A stretch of DNA of 64,000 bases from JBCCMQ01 sp039026235 (GCA_039026235.1 JBCCMQ010000006.1:113832-177831); one strand, 5' to 3'; counted from the stretch's first letter, positions 1 to 9,275 are shown. A program made the numbers and translations. Notes: generated by a model from the sequence alone, not told the origin.

Positions 1-44
1 ACCAATGCCGTGAAAAGAAGATACCATATCAATCCGCCGCTCAT
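1..44 (-). CDS. Start of a small membrane-like ORF downstream of nuoC (partial)
   Basis: Only the first 14 codons lie in the window (MSGGLIWYLLFTAL). The ATG overlaps the nuoC stop codon in an ATGA arrangement, which indicates translational coupling. The residues are hydrophobic and do not match the start of NuoD, the next core subunit expected here. It is probably a short membrane or accessory ORF between nuoC and nuoD, or an N-terminal extension; the rest lies outside the window, so no function is assigned. Confidence 0.5.
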   Translation of the reverse strand, partial: MSGGLIWYLLFTAL

Positions 45-652
45 GGTTTTGACACCTCTTTCTCATCGCCGGGCAGCACATAGTCCGCCCCTTCCCAGGG
101 GCTCATGAAATCGAACTGCCGGTATTCCTGAACCAGGTTCACCGGCTCATAGACAACCCGCTTCTGCGCCTCGTCATAGCGCACTTCGGTATAGCCGGTG
201 GTCGGAAAATCCTTGCGCAGCGGATGGCCACGAAAGCCGTAGTCGGTCAGCAGGCGGCGCAGATCCGGGTGGCCGGAGAACAGGATGCCGAACATATCGA
301 ACACCTCGCGCTCGAACCAGTTGGCCGAGGGATAGACACTGATCACCGATGGCATCATCTCGTCTTCGCGCAACGCGACGCGAACCCGGATGCGGTGGTT
401 CTGGTACATGCTGAGCAGGTGATAGACCACGTCAAAGCGCTGGCCGGGGCGTTCCGGACGGTCGACGGCCGTGATGTCAACGAGGGTCGAGAACCGGCAC
501 GCGGGATTGGTGCGCAGGAAGTCGATGAACCCGGTGATCGAGGCCAGCGTGGCATCGATCGTCAACTCACCCAGCGTCACCTGCCAGGACAGCACACAGT
601 CCGGCCGCTTGGCCTCGATCAGCGCGCCGAGTTCTTGCAGGGCTTCGGACAT
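41..652 (-). CDS. nuoC: NADH-quinone oxidoreductase subunit C
   Basis: This is the 30-kDa subunit of the peripheral arm of respiratory complex I, which transfers electrons from NADH to quinone. The 203-residue length is normal for an unfused NuoC. The family hallmark is visible: WFEREVFDMFGI at about residues 112-123, followed by GHPLRKDFP at about 142-150. It lies 30 bp downstream of nuoB on the same strand, and its stop overlaps the next start. It acts at the cytoplasmic face of the inner membrane, between NuoB and NuoD. Confidence 0.96.
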   Translation of the reverse strand: MSEALQELGALIEAKRPDCVLSWQVTLGELTIDATLASITGFIDFLRTNPACRFSTLVDITAVDRPERPGQRFDVVYHLLSMYQNHRIRVRVALREDEMMPSVISVYPSANWFEREVFDMFGILFSGHPDLRRLLTDYGFRGHPLRKDFPTTGYTEVRYDEAQKRVVYEPVNLVQEYRQFDFMSPWEGADYVLPGDEKEVSKP

Positions 653-682
653 CTCAGTTGTTCCTGTATTCCGGGCCGGATC

Positions 683-1216
683 CTAGCGCACAATCGTGCC
701 TTCGCGGCGAATTTTCCGCTGCAATTGCAGAATTCCGTAAAGCAGCGCCTCGGCGGTGGGCGGGCAGCCCGGCACGTAGACATCGACCGGCACGATGCGG
801 TCGCATCCACGCACGACCGAATAGCTGTAATGGTAATAGCCGCCACCGTTGGCACAGGACCCCATCGAGATGACATAACGCGGCTCGGGCATCTGATCAT
901 AAACCTTGCGCAGCGCCGGGGCCATCTTGTTGGTCAGGGTGCCGGCGACGATCATCAGATCCGACTGGCGCGGGCTGGCGCGGGGCGCGGTGCCGAAGCG
1001 TTCGAGATCGTAGCGCGGCATCGAGGTGTGCATCATCTCGACGGCGCAGCACGCAAGCCCAAAGGTCATCCAATGAAGCGATCCGGTGCGGGCCCAGTTG
1101 ATGATATCGGCGGTCGATGTGACCAGAAAGCCCTTGTCCTGCAATTCCGCGTTCAGCGCGCGGGCCTCGGCGTCCCGGTCGGGGCCCGCGAATGCGGCGT
1201 CAGTGGCTACGGACAT
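683..1216 (-). CDS. nuoB: NADH-quinone oxidoreductase subunit B
   Basis: The PSST subunit of complex I carries the terminal 4Fe-4S cluster N2 near the quinone site. Cluster ligands are visible as the tandem Cys56-Cys57 in GLACCAVEM, Cys121 in SMGSCANGGG and Cys151 in VPGCPPT. The 177-residue length is typical. The start is supported by a GAGGAG motif upstream. It is the first nuo gene on this strand; the usual nuoA neighbour is absent, and a TetR gene lies beyond a 124-bp gap. Confidence 0.97.
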   Translation of the reverse strand: MSVATDAAFAGPDRDAEARALNAELQDKGFLVTSTADIINWARTGSLHWMTFGLACCAVEMMHTSMPRYDLERFGTAPRASPRQSDLMIVAGTLTNKMAPALRKVYDQMPEPRYVISMGSCANGGGYYHYSYSVVRGCDRIVPVDVYVPGCPPTAEALLYGILQLQRKIRREGTIVR

Positions 1217-1340
1217 GCGTCCCGGCTCCTCACAATTGACCTGGCCGGACGCGCGGAGCGCACGGCAAGCCAGACCTAATCCAAGACAGGACCGAATTCA
1301 ACGCGACATGCTGGTGTCGGCTGTTGGCGGGGCGGCCGCT

Positions 1341-1934
1341 TCATGGGCCGCCGGACTGGTCCTTCTGGCTGTCACCATCAACGAGAAGCGTGAAATACCG
1401 GCGCAGCATGGCCCGGATTGCTTCGCGTTCGTTATCGGTTTCAGGCTCTAGGCCGAAGATCCGGAATTTGACGATCAGGCCAGCCATCTGGGTTGTCAGA
1501 AGCGTTGCACGCGCCGCTGTGTCAGTGCCGTTCATGGCCTTTGACAGGGGATCGAGCGCCTGGCGCTTCAGCGCCTTAAGAAGAACCGGGCCCGCCTCGT
1601 CGCTGGCAACTGACCGCAACAGAGTGACAAAGGGATCAAAGCCGTCCTTTGGTCGGGCATCGACATAGAAATCGGCCATGCGAACGCCAAGCGTTTCCAG
1701 CGGACCCTCCAGGAACGGCTCTAGACTGAGAACGGACACGACCGCATCTTCGAAAAGACCGAGCTTTGATCCGAAATAGCGGTTGATCAGCGCCACGTTG
1801 ACATGGGCGCGATCTGCGATTTCCCGTGTGGTGGCAAGATCATAGCCCTTTTCGCAGAACACGAGACGCGCGTGCATCCTGATCCGATCGGCCGTTTCAC
1901 CGGCGTCGCGTTTCGGTCCATTCCTGGTGGCCAT
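1341..1934 (-). CDS. TetR/AcrR-family transcriptional regulator
   Basis: This 197-residue protein has an N-terminal TetR DNA-binding domain. The helix-turn-helix spans about residues 35-60 and ends in the recognition segment AHVNVALINRYFGSK. The C-terminal half is the variable ligand-binding and dimerisation domain. It is divergent from the exported SDR gene starting at 2071, and the 136-bp intergenic region has an imperfect inverted repeat, so local control of that gene is the simplest inference. The effector cannot be predicted. Confidence 0.9.
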   Translation of the reverse strand: MATRNGPKRDAGETADRIRMHARLVFCEKGYDLATTREIADRAHVNVALINRYFGSKLGLFEDAVVSVLSLEPFLEGPLETLGVRMADFYVDARPKDGFDPFVTLLRSVASDEAGPVLLKALKRQALDPLSKAMNGTDTAARATLLTTQMAGLIVKFRIFGLEPETDNEREAIRAMLRRYFTLLVDGDSQKDQSGGP

Positions 1935-1955
1935 CTCAGGTCATTCCCATGTAAT

Positions 1956-1995
1956 CGCTTGTTGACTTAAGGGGCGGATGCAACCTAAGTAAGCG
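1956..1995. promoter_or_regulatory. Candidate TetR operator between the TetR and SDR genes
   Basis: The divergent intergenic region contains an imperfect inverted repeat. CGCTT (1956-1960) and ACTTA (1965-1969) on one side mirror the contiguous TAAGTAAGCG (1986-1995) on the other. TetR regulators usually bind such sites between divergent genes. The arms have different internal spacing, so this is only a candidate. Confidence 0.35.
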
Positions 1996-2070
1996 CGTGT
2001 TTACAACCGCGCGCCCGGTCCATCAACCCAATGGGTAGCACTTGCGCGCCGTGTCAGGGAGAGATCAGAA

Positions 2071-3024
2071 ATGACCAGCCAGACCGAAACGCCATCGGAA
2101 AGCGCCGTCACCCGCAGACACGTGCTGGCGGGATCGGCTGCGACGCTTGGCGCCGCGTCCTTTGCCCGGCAAGCTGGCGCGCAATCGCAGGACCGCGCCT
2201 TCGCCGGAAAGACCGCTTTTGTCACCGGCGCCGCGCGCGGCATCGGTCGCGCCTGCGCGGAAGCGCTGGCCGATGGCGGTGCCAATGTCGTTCTTTTTGA
2301 TATCGCCGCGCAGATACCCGACGTGCCCTACCCGCTGGCGACGGCCGAAGATCTGGCCGCCACCAAGGCCGCTATCGAAGCCAAGGGCGTCGGATGTCAG
2401 GCGGTCACCGGCGACGTGCGCGATTTCGACGCCCAGGCGGCGGCAATGGACGCGGCCGTGACCACATTCGGCAGCCTGGATTTTGTCATCGCCAACGCGG
2501 GCATCACCCAGTTGGGGCCAATTGAGAGCTTTGGCGAGGCGGCGCTGTCGCTGGTCATCGACATCAACCTCAAGGGTTTGATCAAGACCATTCAGGCCGC
2601 CACACCCATCCTGCGGGCCCAGAACAGCGGCCGCATCATCACCATGTCATCGGTCACCGGCCGCGCCGGAAGCGCGAATTTCCCGATCTATTCGGCCACC
2701 AAATGGGCGGTGATCGGCCTCGCCAAAAGCACCGCCCTGGCGCTCGGCAAGTCGAATGTGACCTGCAACGCGGTCTGTCCGACGCTGGTCAACACCAAGC
2801 TTCTGATCAACGATCACATCTTGTCGCAGATCGTCCCGGGCCAACCGCTGACGGCGGAACAGTTCGACGAAGGCGCCAGGGGCCGCCATATCCTGCCGGT
2901 CGGCCTTTACGAGCCGTCGCGGGTGGGCGACACCGTGCGCTTTCTCTGCAGCGATGCGGCCGCGCTGATTTCGGGTGATGTCTTTGACATCGGAGCCGGG
3001 CTGAACGCCCAGTTCCCGGCCTGA
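2071..3024 (+). CDS. Tat-signal short-chain dehydrogenase with mycofactocin-type insertion
   Basis: This 317-residue SDR has an N-terminal twin-arginine-like signal (TRRHVLAGSA, residues 14-23, ending near AGAQS), so it is predicted to fold with its cofactor and be exported. The Rossmann motif TGAARGIG is at 52-59, NAG at 142-144, the catalytic serine region TMSSVTG at 191-197 and YxxxK at Tyr207-Lys211. After the second strand comes an extra segment, DIPDVPYPLATAEDL-like, at about 77-95. That extension is characteristic of mycofactocin-coupled SDRs, which hold NAD(H) as a non-exchangeable cofactor. The RBS GGGAGA precedes the ATG. No mycofactocin biosynthesis genes are in the window, and the substrate is unknown. 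Confidence 0.85.
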   Translation: MTSQTETPSESAVTRRHVLAGSAATLGAASFARQAGAQSQDRAFAGKTAFVTGAARGIGRACAEALADGGANVVLFDIAAQIPDVPYPLATAEDLAATKAAIEAKGVGCQAVTGDVRDFDAQAAAMDAAVTTFGSLDFVIANAGITQLGPIESFGEAALSLVIDINLKGLIKTIQAATPILRAQNSGRIITMSSVTGRAGSANFPIYSATKWAVIGLAKSTALALGKSNVTCNAVCPTLVNTKLLINDHILSQIVPGQPLTAEQFDEGARGRHILPVGLYEPSRVGDTVRFLCSDAAALISGDVFDIGAGLNAQFPA

Positions 3025-3153
3025 GCCTAAGCGCGCCCCATACGAGCCTTCGCTTCAGGACCCCTGTGCTGCGTCGCCAGCAGCGGCGGCCACAACTTTG
3101 CCACCAAACGGACCTAGGACCAACCGGGGCGCATCGCAAAGACGGAGGCCGTA

Positions 3154-3807
3154 ATGGGGTCATGGAGCGCGGGCAGTTTCGGCAATGACACGGCGCTTGA
3201 TTTCGCGGGCGGGCTGAAAAGCTTTGGCGCGGTTCTGCAGACTATCTCGGAGGTCTCAGAGACGGCCGCGGAAATGGATGCCGATACCGCCAGCATCGCG
3301 CTGGCGGCCTGCGATCTGATTGCCGCCGGCATCGGCCGGCCACCCGGCGATCTGCCGGAGCTGCCGGATGAGGTGGATTTGCAGGCCGCGGAGGTCCCCG
3401 CCGAGATACTGGACAGCGCAAAGCGGCTTGTCGCGCGGGTGCGAAAGAACTCGGAACTGGCCGAGCTTTGGGCCGAGGAAGACGCCGAGGAATGGCTGTC
3501 TGAGCTGGACGCGCTGGTCGTCCGCCTTTCCCCGTCCCTGCCCTATGATCCGCCCGAAAAGCCCAAGCAGCCGGAACTGCCTGACGATTTTCTGGGCTAT
3601 TGCTATGTCTGTTACGGCATGGTGACCGAGCGCGACGGTCTTCTGTTCGAACATCGCGTCGAAGGCGGTGGAACCCTTTCGACCCATCCGCATCGCAAGT
3701 GCATTGAAGAACGCATTGGCGGGCCCGGACCCTTCTGGCATCCCGACGGCGCGCCCACGGAGGTCGCACGGCGCAAGCTGATGGAGGATATGGGGTACGA
3801 ATTCTAA
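3154..3807 (+). CDS. DUF4259 domain-containing protein
   Basis: This 217-residue cytoplasmic protein opens with the DUF4259 hallmark, seen here as GSWSAGSFGNDTALDF at residues 2-17. The middle is acidic and helical. The C-terminal third carries CYVCYGM and a later HPHRKC, a spacing that could bind a metal, although this is not established for the family. The function of DUF4259 proteins is not known. The gene stands alone between the SDR and the convergent msrB, with no operon partner. Confidence 0.75.
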   Translation: MGSWSAGSFGNDTALDFAGGLKSFGAVLQTISEVSETAAEMDADTASIALAACDLIAAGIGRPPGDLPELPDEVDLQAAEVPAEILDSAKRLVARVRKNSELAELWAEEDAEEWLSELDALVVRLSPSLPYDPPEKPKQPELPDDFLGYCYVCYGMVTERDGLLFEHRVEGGGTLSTHPHRKCIEERIGGPGPFWHPDGAPTEVARRKLMEDMGYEF

Positions 3808-4034
3808 GCGGGTCCCATTGCCGCGACGGGGTCCACGCTTTTCGCTGGCAAATGGGCCTTTGAACCGATGCCGGCCGACGATGCCACCGGCCGTCACTGG
3901 CCGCCCGGGTCGCACGCGCGTCGGTCACGGGCCAGTCACGCACCCCGGGGCCGAATGGTGCAGATTGGCCCCGGGGGGTCCCGGCGCAGATACCAGTTTG
4001 GGGGATACGGGCCCGGCTGGGCCCGCGCGCTGGC

Positions 4035-4559
4035 TTAGGCCTGGGCTGGGGTAAAGTTCAGGCTGGCGCCGTTGATGCAGTGGACCTGGAAGCTGTCCAC
4101 ATTCAGGATGTGGCCCAGGTGGCTGCCGCAGCGGCGGCAGTGGACTTCGACGAAGGTGGCGAATTTGCCCAGGATACCGGAATCGTCCGGAACCGTGCCG
4201 TCGATGCCGGTCAGAACCGCATTCTCTTCCGAGTGGATAAAGAAAACCCATCCCTTGTCGAGATCGACCTTCCAGAAGCTGTCATAGAGTTCCAGCCCGC
4301 AGCCCTTGCAGGTGTAGATACCTGCTTCGTTGCTGTTCCAGTAGGGCGACGATTTCGGCACCTCGGTCCCGCCATCGCGCATGACACGGTATTCTTCCTC
4401 GTTCAGCATGGCGCGCCATTCGGCGTCGGTCCGATTGACCTCATACTTGAAGTTACCGCTGCCAGCGACCCGTCCGGGCGAATAGGCAAGCGCGGGGGCG
4501 GCAGGAAGCAGCGCCAGACCGGCGATAATCTTGCGGCGGGTTGCGAGGGGCAGTTCCAT
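4035..4559 (-). CDS. msrB: Exported peptide-methionine (R)-S-oxide reductase
   Basis: MsrB reduces methionine-R-sulfoxide in oxidised proteins. From the ATG at 4559 (AGGAG at good spacing) the protein has 174 residues, starting with a signal-like segment containing TRRKIIAGLALLPAAPALA; this resembles a Tat or Sec signal, so a periplasmic location is inferred. Zinc-site cysteines are CKGC (84, 87) and CRRC (141, 144), and the catalytic cysteine is Cys161 in HCINGASL. The usual GWPSF active-site motif is altered to GWVFF (103-107). An upstream in-frame ATG exists at 4712, but it would place the signal peptide internally. Confidence 0.88.
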   Translation of the reverse strand: MELPLATRRKIIAGLALLPAAPALAYSPGRVAGSGNFKYEVNRTDAEWRAMLNEEEYRVMRDGGTEVPKSSPYWNSNEAGIYTCKGCGLELYDSFWKVDLDKGWVFFIHSEENAVLTGIDGTVPDDSGILGKFATFVEVHCRRCGSHLGHILNVDSFQVHCINGASLNFTPAQA

Positions 4560-4808
4560 AGTTTCGTCTCCTGGCTTGAACGTGTGACCCACCTTAGCGG
4601 GTTTTCGGTGTAACAGCCGTAAATCCTGCGAGAGAGCCCGTGAACGGCCCGTCCCCTGTTTTGTGGGGACTTTGGGCCGCACTGCCGGGCCCCGCGCGCC
4701 GCAAGCGGACAACGCCCCTAACAGGCCATCACAGGCAGGAGACCGGATATCATCGGCACGTGAGGCTGCAAAGCCACCAGTTGCGCGGGGGGAAGGCCCG
4801 CGCCGCGG

Positions 4809-7800
4809 TCACTCTCCGGGGACGGGGCTTTCCGTCTCTTCGGCCGGTGGCGCGCCGTGGATCCGTTCGCGAAACCACTGGGCGGCGACGTAGAGCGATG
4901 GAATGACGAAGATCCCCACCAGCGCGGCGGCGATCATTCCCGCAAAAACCGGCGTGCCCACGCCCCGTCGCGCCAGTTCCGATGCGCCTTCGGCTGTCAC
5001 CAGGGGATAGAGACCCGCGATAAAGGAAAGTGATGTCATCATCACCGCCCGGAAGCGCGCGACCGCGCCCTTGATGGCGGCCTCGGCAATGGCCATGCCC
5101 TGTTCGCGGCGCTCCATGGCAAATTCGACGATCAGAATGGCGTTCTTGGCCGCCAGAGCGATCAGCACCACAAGCCCGACTTGAGCGTAAAGATTGTTGT
5201 CGAGCCCGGCAAACCTGAGCCCCAGCATGGCCCCGGTGACCGCGAAGCTGACGGATAGAAGCACCGCGACGGGAATGGTCCAGCTTTCATAAAGCGCCAC
5301 CAGGAAGAGGTAGGCAAAAAGCACCGCCAGCGCGAGCACGATCTGTGTGGTTCCGGCAGCCTCTTTTTCCTGGGCGGCGGTGCCGGTCCATTCATAGCCG
5401 TAGCCGTCGGGCAGGTTCACCTCGGCCAATTCTTCGACGGCGGCAATGGCATCGCCCGACGAATAGCCGGGGGCAGGACCACCGGCGATGGTCACGCTTC
5501 GGTAGTTGTTGTACCTGACAAGACCCTGGGGCCCCAGCCGAAGCTCGGGCGAGACGACCGCCCGGACCGGTACGAGTTCGCCCGCGTTGTTCCGGACGTG
5601 CAGGCGGCTGATGTCTTCGACCTTGTTCCGGAACGGCTCATCAGCCTCGATGTTGACCTGCCAGGTGCGCCCAAAGAGGTTGATGTCATTCACATAGTAC
5701 CCGCCGAGATTGGCCTGCAGCACAAGAAACAGGCTGTCGAGGCTCACGCCAAGCGTCTGCAGCTTTTCGCGGTCGATGTTCAGGAACAGCTGCGGCGTGC
5801 TGGCGTTGAACGTGGTGTAGACGCCGGACAGGCGGTCATCGGCGTTCGATGTTCCTACGAAGCCGAAGGCGCTGGCGCCCAGTTCGATCGGGTCACCACC
5901 CTGCAAATCCAGAAGCTGGAATTCAAAGCCTGCCCCGGTGCCCAGTCCGATGATCGGCGGCAGGTTGAACGGGATGCCGATGGCCTGCGGCAACGCGTAA
6001 AGCTGTGCCCGGGCATTGGCGATGGCGGTATCGACCGACAGCGCAGGGTCGGTCCGGTCCTCGAAGGGTTCCATCATCGCCACGGCAAAGCCGCCGTTGG
6101 ATTTTGCCAGCCCATCAAGGAAGCTGAACCCGGACACGGTCGAGACATCGGCCACGCCGGGCACATTGGCCAGGATCTGGCCCACCTGATCCATCACAAC
6201 CTCCGTCCGGTTGAGCGATGCGCCTTCCGGCAAAACCACTTCGGTGAAGAAGACGCCCTGATCTTCCGTGGGCAGGAAGCCCGAAGGCGTGGTGCTCATC
6301 AGCCAGCCGCTGGAGGCCATGGCGGCACCGACCAGCGCGATGCCCAGGACCGCCCGGCGCGTGATGATGGCGACGATACTGCCATAGCCGTCCCGAAGCT
6401 TGTCGATCTGCCGCGACACCCAGGCCAGCGGGCCCTTCTTTTCGCCGTGTTCCCGCTTGAGCAGGAGGGCGCAGAGCGCCGGGCTGAGCGTCAGCGCGTT
6501 GACGGCGGAGATCAGCATCGAGAAGGACACGGCGACCGCGAACTGCTGGAACATCGTGCCGGTGATCCCCGGAATGAAGGCCGTGGGCACGAAGACCGAC
6601 AAAAGAACCAGGGTTATCGCGATGATCGGCGCCGTGATCTCTTTCATTGCCTCGGCGGTGGCTTCGGCCACGGTCAGCTCAGGCCGTTCCGCCAACAGTT
6701 TTTCGACGTTCTCAATCACCACAATCGCGTCATCGACCACGATGCCGATGGCCAGGACCAGCGCGAGCATGGACACCGTATTCAGTGACAGGCCCAGCGC
6801 CATCATGAAACTGAGTGCACCGATCAGCGATACCGGAACGGCGATCACCGGGATCAGGGTCATACGGAAGCTGCCGAGGAACAGGTAAACCACAAGGATC
6901 ACAAGAATGAAGGCCTCGCCCAGGGTCTTCAGCACCTCTTCGATACTGGCCTCGACAAAGGTGACGGTGCTGTAGGGGATCGACCACTGCACGCCTTCGG
7001 GGAAGCTGGCCTCGAGCCGTTCAAGCTGACCTTCGATGGCGTTGGCCGTCTCAAGGGCATTGGCCCCGGGCGCGAGATAGACACCGATCATGGCCACGGG
7101 GTCGCCGTTGAATTTGGCGGCGCTGTCCGAGGACTTTGCCCCAAGTTCCACCCGGGCCACATCGCGGATGCGGACCAATCCGCCGTCGGCGGTGGCGCGG
7201 ATCACGATGTCTTCGAATTCATCCACGGTCGAAAGGCGGCCCTGCGTAGACAGCGTCAGCTGGAACGACGGATCTTCGGACAGGGGCTGGGCACCGATCC
7301 GGCCCACGGCGGCCTGGGTGTTCTGCGACTGGATGGCGGCGATGATGTCGTCGGGCGCCATTTCGAGCTGGGTCATCCGGTCGACATCCATCCAGATGCG
7401 CATCGAATAATCCTTGGCCCCGAACATCGACGCGTCGCCGACCCCGATGGTGCGCTTCACACTGTCGAGTACGTTGATCGTGGCAAAGTTCGACAAGAAC
7501 AGCTGGTCATGGGTCGGATCGTCGGACGTGATGGTTATGATCATCAACAGCGCCGAGGATTTCTTTTTCGTGCTGATGCCCGCGCGGGTCACCTCTGTGG
7601 GCAGGGCGCTTTCGGCCAGGCTCACCCGGTTCTGCACGTTGACCGTGTTCAGGTCGGGATCGGTGCCCGCGGCAAAGGTGACGCTGAGGTTGTAGGACCC
7701 GTCCGCGCCGCTGGTCGATTTCATGTAAAGCATATCACTGACGCCGACGACCTGCTGTTCAATCGGCTGGGCGACGGTCGCTTCGACCACATCGGCGCTG

Positions 7801-7958
7801 GCGCCCGGGTAGAAGGCCGAAACCGAGACCTGCGGCGGCACCACGTCGGGCAGCTGTTCCACCGCCATACGGGTCATCGAGATGGCCCCGGCCAGGGTCA
7901 GGACGATTGAGATGACCAGCGCCAGGCGCGGGCGCGAGATGAAGAGCTGACTGATCAT
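4809..7958 (-). CDS. RND multidrug efflux transporter, inner-membrane pump (AcrB-like)
   Basis: The 1049-residue length and layout match hydrophobe/amphiphile efflux RND pumps: a first transmembrane segment near the N-terminus (RLALVISIVLTLAG), a large periplasmic porter domain, TM2-6, a second porter domain and TM8-12. The TM4 proton-relay motif GIVVDDAIVVIEN carries the paired aspartates. Its start overlaps the stop of the upstream membrane-fusion gene (ATGA), so the pair is translationally coupled. No outer-membrane TolC partner is encoded nearby, so a housekeeping TolC is presumably shared. The substrate range cannot be read from sequence. Confidence 0.95.
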   Translation of the reverse strand: MISQLFISRPRLALVISIVLTLAGAISMTRMAVEQLPDVVPPQVSVSAFYPGASADVVEATVAQPIEQQVVGVSDMLYMKSTSGADGSYNLSVTFAAGTDPDLNTVNVQNRVSLAESALPTEVTRAGISTKKKSSALLMIITITSDDPTHDQLFLSNFATINVLDSVKRTIGVGDASMFGAKDYSMRIWMDVDRMTQLEMAPDDIIAAIQSQNTQAAVGRIGAQPLSEDPSFQLTLSTQGRLSTVDEFEDIVIRATADGGLVRIRDVARVELGAKSSDSAAKFNGDPVAMIGVYLAPGANALETANAIEGQLERLEASFPEGVQWSIPYSTVTFVEASIEEVLKTLGEAFILVILVVYLFLGSFRMTLIPVIAVPVSLIGALSFMMALGLSLNTVSMLALVLAIGIVVDDAIVVIENVEKLLAERPELTVAEATAEAMKEITAPIIAITLVLLSVFVPTAFIPGITGTMFQQFAVAVSFSMLISAVNALTLSPALCALLLKREHGEKKGPLAWVSRQIDKLRDGYGSIVAIITRRAVLGIALVGAAMASSGWLMSTTPSGFLPTEDQGVFFTEVVLPEGASLNRTEVVMDQVGQILANVPGVADVSTVSGFSFLDGLAKSNGGFAVAMMEPFEDRTDPALSVDTAIANARAQLYALPQAIGIPFNLPPIIGLGTGAGFEFQLLDLQGGDPIELGASAFGFVGTSNADDRLSGVYTTFNASTPQLFLNIDREKLQTLGVSLDSLFLVLQANLGGYYVNDINLFGRTWQVNIEADEPFRNKVEDISRLHVRNNAGELVPVRAVVSPELRLGPQGLVRYNNYRSVTIAGGPAPGYSSGDAIAAVEELAEVNLPDGYGYEWTGTAAQEKEAAGTTQIVLALAVLFAYLFLVALYESWTIPVAVLLSVSFAVTGAMLGLRFAGLDNNLYAQVGLVVLIALAAKNAILIVEFAMERREQGMAIAEAAIKGAVARFRAVMMTSLSFIAGLYPLVTAEGASELARRGVGTPVFAGMIAAALVGIFVIPSLYVAAQWFRERIHGAPPAEETESPVPGE

Positions 7959-9070
7959 TGACCGACAGCTCCGGCCTCGGTCACCTGCACCGGCTGGCCG
8001 GCGCGTACCTTCTGGATACCGTCAACAATGACCATATCGCCTTCGCTAAGGCCGCTGGCCACAGCGACCAGGGTGCCGGTCGTGCGCGCAATCTCGATCG
8101 GTGTCTTCTGGGCGGTACCGTCGGCGGCGACCGTAAAGACAAAGTACCCGGCCTGTTCCCGCTGCATGGCCTGGATTGGAAACGTCAGGCTGGCGGCACG
8201 GCCATCGGCAATCAGCTCAATCGTCACCAGTTGCCCGTCCCTGAGAAGACCGTCGCCATTGGCGAATGAGGCGCGCAGCAGGATCGTGTCGGTGCCGGTC
8301 TGAACCACGGTGTCCACCACCTCGACAGTGCCGGTTTCCGCGTATAGGTCGCCGTTGGCGAGCGTGATCTGCGCCTCGGGCGACATCCCTTCACGGCCTT
8401 CGGCCTGCCGGCGTTTTCGCACGTCCAGCAACACGGCCTCGGGCACCGGGAAGGTCACATAGATCGGATCGATGCTGGAGAGCGACACCAGCGGACCGGT
8501 CTCGGCACCGACAAAGGCGCCCACGTCGATGTCGGTCAGACCCACCCGGCCGTCGAAGGGCGCCGCGATCTTGGTGTAGGAAAGATCCAGTTCCGCGTTC
8601 TTGAGCGCACCCTGAAGTTGCAGGATCTGGCCGTCGATCTTGCCGGATTCGGCCTGGGCCTGCTGTACGGCCACCTCGGCCACGACATCGCGGTCGAGCA
8701 GGTCCGTCTGGCGGTCGAGCTCGATCCGGGCAAGGGTGCGTTCGGCTTCTGCGGAAGCGATCTGACCCTCGATCTGCTGGACGGCCGCATCATAGGCGTC
8801 CGGCTCAATTTCAAAGAGGATATCCCCCGCCTTGACCGACTGACCTTCGTCAAACCCTATGCTGTCGATGAACCCGGCCACGCGGGCCAGAACATCCACG
8901 TGCTGGATTGCCTCGACCCGTCCCGTGAAGGTGGCGCTTTGGGTCAGCGTCTGGGACGTGACCGGTGCAACCGTGACCGTGGGCGGCGGTGTGTTCTGCT
9001 GTGCGGAGCCCGCGACCGGAGACAGGACCGCGACCAGAACAGGAAGGACGAGGGTTCGAAGCTGCACCAT
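7955..9070 (-). CDS. RND efflux periplasmic adaptor (membrane fusion protein)
   Basis: This is an AcrA/MexA-type adaptor linking the inner-membrane pump to an outer-membrane channel. The preferred start is the ATG at 9070, giving about 371 residues with a clean signal peptide (LRTLVLPVLVAVLSPVAGSA); the longer frame to 9136 puts it internally. After the signal come a barrel-sandwich/lipoyl half (ARVAGFIDSIGFDEGQSVKA), a coiled-coil hairpin rich in Ala, Glu and Gln (about 95-160), the second lipoyl half (APFDGRVG) and beta-barrel and membrane-proximal domains. It is first in the operon with the RND pump. No regulator gene is adjacent. Confidence 0.93.
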   Translation of the reverse strand: MVQLRTLVLPVLVAVLSPVAGSAQQNTPPPTVTVAPVTSQTLTQSATFTGRVEAIQHVDVLARVAGFIDSIGFDEGQSVKAGDILFEIEPDAYDAAVQQIEGQIASAEAERTLARIELDRQTDLLDRDVVAEVAVQQAQAESGKIDGQILQLQGALKNAELDLSYTKIAAPFDGRVGLTDIDVGAFVGAETGPLVSLSSIDPIYVTFPVPEAVLLDVRKRRQAEGREGMSPEAQITLANGDLYAETGTVEVVDTVVQTGTDTILLRASFANGDGLLRDGQLVTIELIADGRAASLTFPIQAMQREQAGYFVFTVAADGTAQKTPIEIARTTGTLVAVASGLSEGDMVIVDGIQKVRAGQPVQVTEAGAVGQ

Positions 9071-9275
9071 GGGATCGCCTTTGAAGTGTTTTTCACCGGC
9101 ACCTTTACACAGCCAAAAGATCCGCGAAACAGGCAATTCCGACCGAGATTTACCACGCGGACCCGGTCACGCGTGGGTGCTTGGGCCACCGGTGCAAAGG
9201 CTTCTTAAGCTTCCGGTCGACACTGACCCAAATTTCGACCAACACTTTGTCCAAAAACACCCGGTGGAGACGAAA

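Noticed and set aside
224..1279. Plus-strand open frame of 351 codons over nuoB/nuoC
   Set aside because: It is antisense to two well-supported complex I genes and has shadow-type composition.
4008..4025. GC-rich hairpin after msrB as a terminator
   Set aside because: GGGCCC arms with a short loop are present, but there is no T-run on either strand.
5598..6788. Plus-strand open frame of 396 codons
   Set aside because: It is antisense to the RND pump; its composition is that of a GC-rich shadow and it has no RBS.
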